Shown piece after piece: positions 43,320 through 52,252 of a stretch of 52,355 nucleotides of DNA. Both the position numbers and the translations under genes were made by a program. How positions within the stretch are numbered: the stretch's first letter is position 1; each line of letters opens with the position of its first letter. The notes under the pieces were generated by a model. That model searched no databases. It was not told the origin of the DNA and saw nothing but the letters and a program-made list of their open reading frames with translations. Source of the DNA: Lentilactobacillus sp. Marseille-Q4993 (lineage in GTDB: Bacteria; Bacillota; Bacilli; Lactobacillales; Lactobacillaceae); contig NZ_CATNVB010000016.1 of assembly GCF_951230165.1 (NCBI RefSeq), positions 1 to 52,355 of the forward strand. Reading direction: 5' to 3'.

Positions 43320-44168
43320 ATGCAAGAAAAGAATATTCCTAACGTGACGTTAAATGATGGTATTTTAATGCCTGCTATTGGCCTTGGAACCTATCAAATG
43401 CGTGGGGGTGAAGGCCTGAACCAGATTGTTGCGGCCATTAAAGATGGTTACACAGCAATTGATACCGCTACGAACTATGATAATGAGGGAGTTGTCGGTC
43501 GGGCAATTAAACGGTCAGGGGTCAACCGAGCTGATTTGTTTATTACTTCTAAACTACCAGGTAAGTATCATCGATATGATGATGCTACTCGGGCAATTCA
43601 GGAGTCAATTTACCGCTTGGGGCTAGATTATTTAGATTTGTTCTTGATTCATTGGCCTTTACCAAAGCGTGACCACTATGTGGAAGCATTCCAAGCAATG
43701 ATCGATGCTCAAAAACGGGGTTTGATTCGGTCAATTGGGGTTTCGAATTTTGAACCAGAACACCTGGACCGGTTGATCAAAGAAACTGGGGTTGCTCCAT
43801 CAGTTAACCAGGTTGAGATACACCCGTACTGGAATAACCAACGGATTGTTGAAGAAGATGCCAACCGGGGTGTGGTGACTGAGGCTTGGAGTCCACTAGG
43901 TCGAGGAAGTGCGGCCCTAAAAGAACCTGTTATTAAGGAGCTGGCCGATAAGTATGGCAAGAATGTTGGTCAAATTATCTTACGCTGGCATGAGCAGCGG
44001 GGAATTATTCCAATTCCAAAGTCATCTAGTCTTGAACATCAACGGCTGAATTTGGACACATTTGATTTTAGTTTGACAGCAGATGAAATGGATAAAATTA
44101 ATAGCCTTACTAAACCTAATGGTCGGGTCGATGGCCAAGATCCAAATGAGTACGAAGAATTTGAATAA
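43320..44168 (+). CDS. aldo/keto reductase (diketogluconate-reductase type)
   Basis: The 282 residues start QEKNIPNVTLNDGILMPAIGLGTYQM and show the catalytic segments DTATNYDNEGVVGRAI (Asp/Tyr), FITSKLPGKYH (Lys) and LFLIHWPLPKRDHY (His), with the C-terminal IPIPKSSSLEHQRLN for NADPH binding. It belongs to the AKR5-like group, distinct from the longer reductase at 18313-19278. Substrate unknown. The frame is open from 43263, but AGGGAGGA precedes the ATG at 43320. Confidence 0.92.
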   Translation: MQEKNIPNVTLNDGILMPAIGLGTYQMRGGEGLNQIVAAIKDGYTAIDTATNYDNEGVVGRAIKRSGVNRADLFITSKLPGKYHRYDDATRAIQESIYRLGLDYLDLFLIHWPLPKRDHYVEAFQAMIDAQKRGLIRSIGVSNFEPEHLDRLIKETGVAPSVNQVEIHPYWNNQRIVEEDANRGVVTEAWSPLGRGSAALKEPVIKELADKYGKNVGQIILRWHEQRGIIPIPKSSSLEHQRLNLDTFDFSLTADEMDKINSLTKPNGRVDGQDPNEYEEFE

Positions 44169-44178
44169 AGCTAGCAAA

Positions 44179-44216
44179 GACACCTAATTAGTTTTATACT
44201 AATCTGGTGTTTTTTA
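44179..44216 (+). terminator. terminator after the second aldo/keto reductase
   Basis: ACACC-TAATTAGT pairs with ACTAATCTGGTGT around TTTAT, followed by six T residues. Confidence 0.75.
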
Positions 44217-44234
44217 TTAAATGGGGGATGAACT

Positions 44235-44684
44235 ATGACTTTTTATACATATGATTACTTGAGTAACTCTCAGGATATGTGGCAGTACGTTCGACTGATT
44301 GTAATTAGTGGGTTGATTCTAGCCACGATTATTTTCTTCGGTTTGTACTTTCGAAATCGGTTTGAAATCAAGTACAAGGACCTTGGGGTTATCTTTGTAA
44401 CGTTACTGCTACTAGTACTGGCAATTCAGTACAACGACTATTTGAACATTAAAAGTAGTGAGCAACAGACTGGTCAGATAACGCAAACCATTAAGCAAGT
44501 TGCTCGGAAACTGGAAACTACGCCAAAAGAAATTAGCGTTAATTCTACGACAACTGGCAACAATTTAATTGCTAAGACACCAAGTGGTTACTATCGGATC
44601 GACTACAATAATGACGGGACGGAATTTGTACTCGAAAAACTTAAACTCTATAAGGTAAACGTCAAGATTCAGGGGGTAGATTAG
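44235..44684 (+). CDS. DUF3290 family membrane protein
   Basis: The 149 residues fit the DUF3290 family of lactic acid bacteria: FYTYDYLSNSQDMWQYVRL, then two membrane helices (about 21-42 and 52-68) and a small extracellular domain. Function unknown. The stop codon adjoins the start of the DUF421 gene, a pairing usual for this family, so the two proteins probably work together. Confidence 0.85.
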   Translation: MTFYTYDYLSNSQDMWQYVRLIVISGLILATIIFFGLYFRNRFEIKYKDLGVIFVTLLLLVLAIQYNDYLNIKSSEQQTGQITQTIKQVARKLETTPKEISVNSTTTGNNLIAKTPSGYYRIDYNNDGTEFVLEKLKLYKVNVKIQGVD

Positions 44685-45332
44685 ATGTTTAGTTATTATG
44701 ATATTGCAATTAAGCTGGTTATTGGTTTCCTGTTTATTACGGTTCTGATCAACCTTTCTGGGAAGGGTAATCTTGCGCCAACTTCAGCTTTGGACCAGCT
44801 TCAAAACTATGTTTTAGGTGGCATTATTGGCGGTGTTTTGTACAATCCGGCGATTACAATAGCTCAGTTTATTGTGGTAATGCTGATATGGTCGTTACTG
44901 ATTTTGGTTACTAGGTACGCAAAAATCCACCTTCACTGGTTTGGTAAGTTTGTCGATGGAGAACCGATAACGATTGTTAAAAACGGTCGGATTTTGGTTG
45001 AAAACTGTCTGCGGGCCAATTTGTCTGCTAAGGAAGTTGACTTCAAGTTGAGAACCGCGGGGGTGTATGAGCTGACCGATGTTAAGCGGGCAATTGTTGA
45101 ACAGAACGGAAGCCTAACGGTATTAAAACGGGGTGATGGCAGTATTCGTTATCCGGTAATTGTTGATGGCCAGATTGACTACGACGTCCTTGAAATAATG
45201 GATGAGGATGAAGAGTGGTTAATGAATGAGTTAAACGATGCTGGGGTCTCAACGATTAGGGATGTATATATGGCAACATATCGTCATGGCAATATGGAAG
45301 TTGTGAGGTATAGTGAGGCTAAAGGGAGATAA
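44685..45332 (+). CDS. DUF421 (YetF-like) membrane protein
   Basis: The 215 residues have two to three N-terminal helices (about 7-75) and a C-terminal cytoplasmic domain with FVDGEPITIVKNGRILVENCLRANLS and VDFKLRTAGVYELTDVKRAIVEQNGSLTV, both typical of DUF421. Relatives in Bacillus are linked to spores or stress; function is otherwise unknown. It begins directly after DUF3290 with no gap. GGGGGTAG serves as SD. Confidence 0.88.
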   Translation: MFSYYDIAIKLVIGFLFITVLINLSGKGNLAPTSALDQLQNYVLGGIIGGVLYNPAITIAQFIVVMLIWSLLILVTRYAKIHLHWFGKFVDGEPITIVKNGRILVENCLRANLSAKEVDFKLRTAGVYELTDVKRAIVEQNGSLTVLKRGDGSIRYPVIVDGQIDYDVLEIMDEDEEWLMNELNDAGVSTIRDVYMATYRHGNMEVVRYSEAKGR

Positions 45333-45421
45333 CTGTGCAAACCGTATCACTTTTCACATGTCACTATTACTAAAATTGAGTTACAATTGGTTCCGATAAT
45401 TGAAGTAGTTTGTATTTATAA

Positions 45422-45452
45422 TCCATCCTTTGTTAAAACTAGGATGGTTTTA
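45422..45452 (+). terminator. terminator-like hairpin after the DUF421 gene
   Basis: CCATCCT and AGGATGG pair around an 11-nt loop, followed by TTTTATTATT. A weaker U tract than its neighbours. Confidence 0.5.
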
Positions 45453-45534
45453 TTATTAATAAAGCTAATTACTTTATTTGATCGATTAATTATGTTGTTA
45501 ATAAAACGAAAAATTACATTAAGGTGGTTAGGAA

Positions 45535-46910
45535 TGAAATCTTTAACAAAAAGAAACAAGGGAATCTTTTTAACCGTTATGTTCATGTCGATTGTATCGA
45601 CCGTAATGGTAACGGCGCTGAGTACCGGGATTCCTGCGATTATGCGCGACTTCCACATTTCAGCCGGAATGGCTCAGTGGGTAACCAGTCTATATGCGTT
45701 GGTCAGTGGAATTATGATTTTGGTAACGGCATATATAATAAAGCGGTTTCCAACCAAACCTGTTTTCTTGATTGGAACTGGAATTTTTACTGTTGGGACA
45801 TTGATTGGGGCCCTTGCGCCATCTTACGTTCTACTTTTACTTGGTAGAATATTACAAGGTGCTGGTAACGGACTTGTACTCGCCCTTACTCAAGTTATTA
45901 TTTTGAAAATTTTCCCTGAAAATAAAAAGGGATATGGAATGGGATTATACGGATTAGCTGTCGGGTTAACTCCAGTTATTGCGCCATTTTTAGCAGGAGT
46001 TTTGATTGACTTCGGTGGTTGGCGACTAATTTTTTACGTTGTCTTAGCTTTCTGTGCTATTGATTTGATTGCTGGATTTATTTTCTTAGCTAATATTATT
46101 GATAGAGAAGAAAGCTCGTTTGATTTGGCCTCTGTTATTTTTGCGGCGATTGCTTTTTCAGGTATTCTTTACGGTCTCGGTAATATTGGAACATTCCCGG
46201 TACTTAGCATTCAAACCGGCGGTAGTATTATAGTAGGGTTGGTTTTTCTTGTGATTTTCTATCGGAAACAATTACATCTAAAAGCACCAATTTTGGATGT
46301 ATCGGCATTTAAGAACAAAGAATTTTCAATGTCAGTTTTGATTAGTTTTCTGTTGTATGCAATATTAAACGGAACAACTACTGTTTTGCCGATTTTTATT
46401 CAAACAATTCAGGGTAGATCAGCAACGAGTTATGGATTAGTAATGATGCCTGCTGCTTTGCTTATTGGATTTTTAAGTCCAATTGCCGGTAATATTTATG
46501 ATCGCTATGGGATTAGAGTTCTTGGGTTAGTCGGCTGTGCCGCAATCGTTGCGTTCACAGTGATGATTAGTTTTGTATCAGTCAAATCATCGATTCTTTA
46601 CGTAATCGTTGCAACTGTGCTCCAAGGTATTGGAGTTGCAGCTTTGCTAACTCCATCTATGACTTGGGGTCTAAAGGGCATCCCCGAAAAGTTAATAACT
46701 GATGGGACCGCACTTATAAACTGTTTGCGGACGATTGGTGGAGCGTTAGGAACGGCTGCTTTTGCCGCTGTTATTACTGTTGTTTCTCCAACTGCAAACA
46801 TTCAGGGAATTAAGTTTTCGTTTATGGCTATGGGAGCCGTTGCTGTCGTAATGTTCATTTTGTCGGTACTTTATGTTAAAAATAGTGAATCAAAAGATAC
46901 TACTAAATAG
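45535..46910 (+). CDS. MFS exporter, DHA2/LmrB-like
   Basis: Drug:H+ antiporter-type membrane protein. The 458 residues begin KSLTKRNKGIFLTVMFMSIV and show STGIPAIMRDFHISAGMAQWVTSLYAL, LLLLGRILQGAGNGLVLALTQ (motif B) and GLAVGLTPVIAPFLAGVLIDFGGWRLIF (motif C of exporters). About 13-14 helices. Typical of LmrB/EmrB-like proteins but without proof of any substrate. The frame is open to 45387, but AAGGTGG precedes the ATG at 45535. The hydrolase gene follows after 15 nt, so they form an operon. Confidence 0.88.
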
Positions 46911-46925
46911 GTGAGGTGGACAGCA

Positions 46926-47897
46926 ATGAAGAGTTTTCTGATTATTGTTTTGGTTATAGCAGTAGCTTTAGTGCTGTTTTTATTACTAAAGGCGCATAAA
47001 GAAAAGCGAAGTGCTTCTAGTATAATTTTGGAAAATATTTTTAAGTTAATTCCATTAACTGACCGACGAGTTGATGCTAACTTTCAAAAGGCTTTGGAAG
47101 CAAATAAAAAGCCATACGTCCTTCCTGACAAGGTGCGCAGTAAGTACAATATAAAAGAATATGATGGGTACTCAGATACTTTCATCATGGAGCCTGAAAC
47201 AAAGTCTAGTGATGAAGTTATTTTCTACTTACATGGTGGTGGGTACTGGTCACAACCGCTTTCGTTGCACTTTGTTTTTTTCAATAAGCTGATTAACAGA
47301 TTAGGAATATCGTTGGTTCTTCCTGTTTACCCAAAAGCACCAGCTTATACTGCCACTGATGCCCATAAAATGGTTATGGACCGTTATCTTCATCTGATCA
47401 ACGATAAGAAGATTCCCGCTGACAAAATTATTTTGATGGGTGAGTCTGCCGGAGCTGGGTTGGGGCTAGCTCTTTTGGAACGATTGAGGGATGAAAAAAT
47501 CCCAATGCCTAAGCAAGCTATTTTTATCTCCCCTTGGTTCGATGTAACAACGGAAAACGCATTAAAAAAGGAAATTCAACCACACGACCCATTGCTTGAT
47601 AATGACATTTTAAGTTTTAGTGGGATTACCTACGGTGGTGATTTGGGGCCTAAAAACCCATTAGTTAGCCCATTATTTGGCGATTTGGATAATCTACCTC
47701 CTATGACTGTCTTTACTGGTACTCACGATATCTTATACGCGGATGCTAAGAAAATTGAGGACATTGCTAAGGAGAAGAACTTAAATATCACAGTTCACAC
47801 GTACCTTAATATGAATCATGGATTTGTTGGCTTCCCTGTTATTCCGGAAGCAAAGCAATCTTTTGAGGTAGTTATAAAGACGATTGAAAATTCTTAA
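46926..47897 (+). CDS. alpha/beta hydrolase of the hormone-sensitive-lipase family, membrane-anchored
   Basis: The 323 residues have an N-terminal membrane helix (about 4-22) and an esterase domain. The oxyanion motif is FYLHGGGYW, the nucleophile elbow is GESAG, and the acid and base are in FTGTHDILYADA and LNMNHGFVGFP. It is a predicted carboxylesterase, probably facing the outside or held at the membrane. It follows the MFS exporter closely (AGGTGAGGTGG as SD), a pairing seen in lactobacilli, although its meaning is unknown. Confidence 0.88.
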   Translation: MKSFLIIVLVIAVALVLFLLLKAHKEKRSASSIILENIFKLIPLTDRRVDANFQKALEANKKPYVLPDKVRSKYNIKEYDGYSDTFIMEPETKSSDEVIFYLHGGGYWSQPLSLHFVFFNKLINRLGISLVLPVYPKAPAYTATDAHKMVMDRYLHLINDKKIPADKIILMGESAGAGLGLALLERLRDEKIPMPKQAIFISPWFDVTTENALKKEIQPHDPLLDNDILSFSGITYGGDLGPKNPLVSPLFGDLDNLPPMTVFTGTHDILYADAKKIEDIAKEKNLNITVHTYLNMNHGFVGFPVIPEAKQSFEVVIKTIENS

Positions 47898-47924
47898 TAT
47901 ATAAATTGAACAGGTTTAACAAAA

Positions 47925-47968
47925 AAACCTCCTGGTTCGCGTTTGGTTTGCGAACTAGGAGGCTTTTA
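47925..47968. terminator. bidirectional terminator between the hydrolase gene and nrdJ
   Basis: CCTCCTGGTTCGC and GCGAACTAGGAGG pair with one mismatch around GTTTGGTTT, with seven A residues on one side and TTTT on the other. Confidence 0.85.
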
Positions 47969-47990
47969 ATTTAGTTTAAAAATATGATAA

Positions 47991-50240
47991 TTATCTAATT
48001 GGGCAAGCGCCACCAGCACAGTCTGATTGATCAACTAACTCAAGGTTCTTAGCATCTTGGTTGTTGTTCATCTCAGCAAACTTCTCCTGAACGTTACCAG
48101 TCACGGCGTTATTGATTTGAACGTATCGTTCACTAGAAATTGGTTCCTTAGGAGCTTGTTTGAAGTCGCTACCACTATATGGAAGTAATGAAGTTGACTT
48201 AGTAATGTGACGGTATTGTCTCATCAATGGGGCGATTTGGTCGCCTTCTTCTGGTTGGAAGGTAACGGTACAACTAACAGCGTTATCTGACCAGTAAGTT
48301 TGTAAAAATGCTTGGGTTGCGAATTGTTCTGCAATCGAAACGCTACCGGCTGAGGCAAAGTTATCGTCAGTTGCGTGAGCTGACTTGATTGGGAATTCAA
48401 CAACCATTGTGTTCTTAGTGTAAACATCTGGTTCAACGTGGTAACCACATGCTTGAAGGGCTGGCAACAAAGGATCGTTATCTTGGAAACGAATTCTTTG
48501 AATTAAGTACTTAGCATAGTGGAAGTGCATTCCTTCTGAAACCCCAGCTAATTTAGCAACGGTTCCTGATGGCTTAACAGTTGTGTGCTTGATTGATGGG
48601 TTGCAGTGAAGTTGGTTTGAGTATTCAACATCTGATGCTACAACTGAGTCGTAAAGGTCGCTAACAGCCTTAACTGCTCGTTGATCGTAGATTGGCTTGT
48701 TGACTTCGGTACCATCTTCTTCGGTAACCTTTTGGAAACCAGTAACTACTCGGTTTCCGAATTCATCAAGGATCCAGTCTTGAACTCCTGACATTGAGAT
48801 TCCAATCCGACGGTTCTTTTGGATGGCGTTTCTTGAAACTTCCCAGTCATAATCACTGAAAGTAACCCGTTTTGTATAACGAGTTCCCAAACGGAAGGCT
48901 TCATTCAAGTCAAATCCTTCTTGGTTTGCAACGAATGGGAAAACCTCAAATAAGTTACATGGTTCACCATTACTTAATGAAATTTCACCACAAGGGTTAG
49001 TTCCTTCAACGGCTTCATCGACACCTGGTTGTTCGCCATCAACGATTCGACCAAAGTTCTTTGAAAGGCCCAAGTTAACGATTCCTGGTTCACCATTGTG
49101 GCGAATTGAGTCGGCAACGGGTTCGTAATCCTTAAAGTCTGAGTCTACTGCAACACTGTTGTTTGATGCCCAACGGTGGTGGTAGAGTTTGTCTTTATCT
49201 TGCTTCATAGTGATGAAGTCTTTGTCGTCAGAACTACCAAGAGCCAACTCGGCAGAACGACGAACGTTTCCGGCAACAACGGCCTTGCCGACCATGTTAC
49301 CCATGTCAGTACAATCAACTGAAGTTAGCTTGCGACCAACAGCGTTGTTTAATACGTCGTTGATATCGAATAACATTTCAATCAATGGAGCTGGACCAGA
49401 TGCGGTACCACCAAACCCATGAATTCTAGCACCCTTTTCACGGATATCAGAAACATCAAGGACAACTTCGTCAATGTCTTCTGGGTTAGTTGATGAGAAG
49501 TGGGCATCAATCATGTGGGCGTTACCGAGAACCCAGCCTTCACGAGTATCGGGAAGGTGATAGTAACGAACGTCATCAACGTTATGGTTTTCTAACCATT
49601 CGTCACGATCAATGGCACCAGCAGCAATGGCTTCGTCATATGACTTGCTGTCTTTAGCTGATAATACTGTAAGCTTAATCATGTCAGAAACTTCTGGAAG
49701 TTGAGCAACATTTTCCTTAGTTACTGAAAAACCAACACCGCCGCCCTTCATCAATTGATCAAACATAAATGAGTAAGGCATTGACACGGCCTTATCTTCT
49801 GGGTGAAGATAAGATGGTAAGATATGACTGTTACCATAAGGTTGTGGGCGAACTGCGATGAACCAACAGTTGTTTAGGGCGTCACCGTTTCTGTGTTGGT
49901 ATTCAGTTCCTGAAATCCAAAGGTTTCTTCCTGATGGAGTTGCTGCTAAGCCGTAAATCAACTTAAAAAGTTCTTGGGCTTCGTTTTGCAATTCTTCGTA
50001 AACGTCATCTGATACGTTGTCGCTATGTAATCTTGGATCAAGGTTAATGTTCCCCTCAACTACTCGCTTAACCGTTTCGTCCCATTCCTCAGTTCTGTTT
50101 TGGTCTTCAAGGAAACGGGCATAGGTTCTCTTGTAAGTGACCCAACCAAGTTCCCCCCAGTGTGGTTGAACAGTTTGTTTTACTTCATTTATAAAGTCGT
50201 TAGATAGAGTTATTTGTTGTTTTTTTGTAATTACATCCAT
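47991..50240 (-). CDS. nrdJ: adenosylcobalamin-dependent ribonucleoside-triphosphate reductase (class II)
   Basis: Monomeric class II reductase that makes dNTPs from NTPs with B12, as in Lactobacillus leichmannii (739 residues). The 749 residues show the active-site cysteine C125 (NNCWFIAVRP), the NPCGEISLSNGEPCNLFE motif with the thiyl-radical cysteine and its partner, and the swinging C-terminal pair C741/C746 in DCAGGACPIR. All redox cysteines are present. The frame is open from 50273, but GGGAG is 8-9 nt before the ATG at 50240 and the family starts there. Two NrdR boxes lie upstream. No B12 riboswitch is apparent. Confidence 0.95.
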   Translation of the reverse strand: MDVITKKQQITLSNDFINEVKQTVQPHWGELGWVTYKRTYARFLEDQNRTEEWDETVKRVVEGNINLDPRLHSDNVSDDVYEELQNEAQELFKLIYGLAATPSGRNLWISGTEYQHRNGDALNNCWFIAVRPQPYGNSHILPSYLHPEDKAVSMPYSFMFDQLMKGGGVGFSVTKENVAQLPEVSDMIKLTVLSAKDSKSYDEAIAAGAIDRDEWLENHNVDDVRYYHLPDTREGWVLGNAHMIDAHFSSTNPEDIDEVVLDVSDIREKGARIHGFGGTASGPAPLIEMLFDINDVLNNAVGRKLTSVDCTDMGNMVGKAVVAGNVRRSAELALGSSDDKDFITMKQDKDKLYHHRWASNNSVAVDSDFKDYEPVADSIRHNGEPGIVNLGLSKNFGRIVDGEQPGVDEAVEGTNPCGEISLSNGEPCNLFEVFPFVANQEGFDLNEAFRLGTRYTKRVTFSDYDWEVSRNAIQKNRRIGISMSGVQDWILDEFGNRVVTGFQKVTEEDGTEVNKPIYDQRAVKAVSDLYDSVVASDVEYSNQLHCNPSIKHTTVKPSGTVAKLAGVSEGMHFHYAKYLIQRIRFQDNDPLLPALQACGYHVEPDVYTKNTMVVEFPIKSAHATDDNFASAGSVSIAEQFATQAFLQTYWSDNAVSCTVTFQPEEGDQIAPLMRQYRHITKSTSLLPYSGSDFKQAPKEPISSERYVQINNAVTGNVQEKFAEMNNNQDAKNLELVDQSDCAGGACPIR

Positions 50241-50267
50241 ATTTTTTACTCCCTTCTCGTTTTGAGT

Positions 50268-50314
50268 ACACAATATATAGTATCACACAGTGACCGAAAC
50301 ACAACATATAGGTT
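50268..50314 (-). promoter_or_regulatory. paired NrdR boxes over the nrdJ promoter
   Basis: Box 1 ACACAATATATAGTAT (50268-50283) closely fits the NrdR consensus acaCwAtATaTwGtgt. Box 2 ACACAACATATAGGTT (50299-50314) is a weaker match. They are exactly 31 bp apart (start to start), the usual NrdR spacing of three helical turns. On the minus strand a TTGTGT (50299-50304) and TACTAT (50277-50282) with a 16-nt spacer overlap both boxes, so NrdR would repress by blocking polymerase. Confidence 0.8.
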
Positions 50315-50470
50315 TAAATCAATTAGGACGTATACAATCTATATCTGAACAGAATGCCGTTGTGTAAACGTTTAGTAAGGGTATTTTTTTAAAAAACTTT
50401 AGGTAAAATTCTTTTTTTAAACACAACACTATGTTAGATTTGAACTAACAATGAATGGAGGACAAATACT

Positions 50471-51016
50471 ATGATTATTGCACTAATAGTGATTGCGATT
50501 ATCGTGATCTTGGTAATTGTGATGTATAACGGCTTGGTCCGCCAACGAAACTTAGTTGACGAGGCTGAAAGCCAAATTGATGTTCAACTTCAACGACGGG
50601 CAGACTTGTTACCAAACTTGTTGGAAACGGTTAAGGGATATGCTACTCACGAAAAGGAAACCCTTGCTAAGGTAACTGAGATGAGAACCCAGATTTCAGA
50701 CCCTAATGCAAGTATTGCTGATAAGGTTAAGGCTGATAATCAATTGACAGATACCTTGAACCACTTGTTTGCGGTTTCCGAAAATTATCCTGATTTAAAG
50801 GCAAACCAAAACTTTCTTAGTTTGCAAGAGGAATTAACAAACACTGAGAATAAGATTTCATTCTCCCGCCAAAACTACAATGCTAATGTGATGGAACTAA
50901 ACAACAAGCTCCAATCATTTCCAAGTAATTTAGTTGCTAAGTTAGGTAACTTTAAGCAACGTGAGTTCTTACAAATTCCTGACAAGGCTCGAGAAGTTCC
51001 CCAAATGAAGTTCTAA
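50471..51016 (+). CDS. lemA: LemA family protein
   Basis: Membrane-anchored helical protein of unknown exact role, usually paired with HtpX. The 181 residues start with one membrane helix (about 2-21), then the LemA core with VRQRNLVDEAESQIDVQLQRRADLLPNLLETVKGYATHE and FSRQNYNANVMELNNKLQSFPSNLVAKLGNF. Length is typical. GGAGGA lies before ATG; htpX follows after 27 nt, so they are an operon. Confidence 0.95.
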   Translation: MIIALIVIAIIVILVIVMYNGLVRQRNLVDEAESQIDVQLQRRADLLPNLLETVKGYATHEKETLAKVTEMRTQISDPNASIADKVKADNQLTDTLNHLFAVSENYPDLKANQNFLSLQEELTNTENKISFSRQNYNANVMELNNKLQSFPSNLVAKLGNFKQREFLQIPDKAREVPQMKF

Positions 51017-51043
51017 TAATATAGAAGGAGATAGCGACGAACA

Positions 51044-52075
51044 ATGGAAACCATTAATAAACAAGTTTCTCAAAATAGAAGAAGAACCTGGTTTGTAATG
51101 GCAGCTTTCGTGGTGGTCGTAGCTATCATTGGTTTTCTGATCGGGTGTATTTTTGCTTCGCGCGAAGAAACGTTTGATATGCAAGTGGCACTATATACCA
51201 TGGCTGGATTTTTGACGGCAGCGGCAATCTATGCGGTCATTACCTATATGGGGGTAACTAATATTTTGATGCGAGGAAGTGGGGCGACTAAACTCCAGGA
51301 GTCTGATGATCCTCAACTGTTTAACATTATTAGTGACCTAGCAATGGCGGCTAATGTCCCAATGCCTGATGTTTACATGATCAATGAAGAGGCACCTAAT
51401 GCGTTCGCAACTGGGCGCGACCCTAAACACGCAGCGGTTGCGGTTACCGTAGGTTTGCGAAAGATGATGAATCGTGAGGAGTTGGAGGGAGTAATTGCCC
51501 ATGAAATTTCTCACATTAAAAACTATGATATTAGAGTTTCCTCGATTACCGTTGCACTGACGTCGTTCATTGCTGGAGCCGGAACATTCCTTATTATCGC
51601 GGGAATCGGTTTAATGAGAAATGCTAGTTGGATGAGCTTTGCGGATGACCGAGACAGTGATTCTAAAGGCTCATGGGCGTTTGTCATGGGAATGGTTGCT
51701 TTTGGAGCAATTATTTGGCTTGGTGGTTGGCTAGTAAGAATCATCGGGGTCCCGGTTGCCCAAGTCCTTCAGTTTGCGGTTTCCAGGGAACGTGAATCTC
51801 TCGCGGATGTTTCTGGGGTCAACCTGACTCGTGATCCTCAAGGGCTGATTGATGCCTTGACTGTATTGAAGAATGATTCTCAACCAATGAAGCACGCTAA
51901 TGCTTCGAGTGCTGCCCTTTATATTAATGAACCAAAAAACAAATCTGGGAAAACGCCGTTTGTTTTAAAGATGTTTGATACTCATCCACCTCTAGATGAA
52001 CGAATTGATCGGCTTAAAAAACTAATGGGTGATTATAGTGGGTCTGACGACCAGAATAATGATTTGAATCAATAA
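51044..52075 (+). CDS. htpX: membrane zinc metalloprotease HtpX
   Basis: M48-family membrane protease for quality control of membrane proteins. The 343 residues contain two N-terminal helices (about 16-38 and 48-70), the zinc motif HEISH (H153, H157) in LEGVIAHEISHIKNYD, two more helices (about 165-190 and 210-235), and the third zinc ligand region SRERESLADVSG. It is longer than the usual 290-300 residues because of an acidic loop (DDRDSDSKGS) and an acidic, Asn-rich C-terminal tail. AGAAGGAG precedes the ATG. Confidence 0.94.
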   Translation: METINKQVSQNRRRTWFVMAAFVVVVAIIGFLIGCIFASREETFDMQVALYTMAGFLTAAAIYAVITYMGVTNILMRGSGATKLQESDDPQLFNIISDLAMAANVPMPDVYMINEEAPNAFATGRDPKHAAVAVTVGLRKMMNREELEGVIAHEISHIKNYDIRVSSITVALTSFIAGAGTFLIIAGIGLMRNASWMSFADDRDSDSKGSWAFVMGMVAFGAIIWLGGWLVRIIGVPVAQVLQFAVSRERESLADVSGVNLTRDPQGLIDALTVLKNDSQPMKHANASSAALYINEPKNKSGKTPFVLKMFDTHPPLDERIDRLKKLMGDYSGSDDQNNDLNQ

Positions 52076-52084
52076 TAATTTAGT

Positions 52085-52126
52085 AGAGTTCCTTTCTAAG
52101 GTTGAATCTGGAAAGGACTCTTTTTT
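52085..52126 (+). terminator. terminator after htpX
   Basis: AGAGTTCCTTTC and GAAAGGACTCT pair with one bulge around a 14-nt loop, followed by six T residues. Confidence 0.85.
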
Positions 52127-52189
52127 CTACCAAAAATCAAGTTTCATGCCTAATTTAATACATGTAATTTGTGATTATTTCTGATGGCT

Positions 52190-52221
52190 GGACACACTCA
52201 AATAAGCCTTACGGCTTGTCC
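52190..52221 (-). ncRNA. hairpin in the 3' non-coding end of an IS110-type element, possible bridge-RNA part
   Basis: On the minus strand, downstream of the transposase stop, AAGCC-GTAA-GGCTT forms a 5-bp stem with a GNRA loop, inside outer arms GGAC and GTCC. In the IS1111 branch of IS110 elements the guide (bridge) RNA is encoded on the 3' side of the transposase. Only a small part of the element is visible, so this is a suggestion. Confidence 0.3.
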
Positions 52222-52252
52222 GTTTTTCAAGAAAATGATACCCTGTTTTTGA

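Noticed and set aside
45387-45534. 49-residue N-terminal extension of the DHA2-type exporter
   Set aside because: Covers a terminator-like hairpin, has no SD, and exporters of this family start at the MKSLTKRNK position.
50274-50470. Cobalamin riboswitch before nrdJ
   Set aside because: No B12-box-like sequence or suitable leader length; the 5' leader is short and occupied by NrdR boxes.
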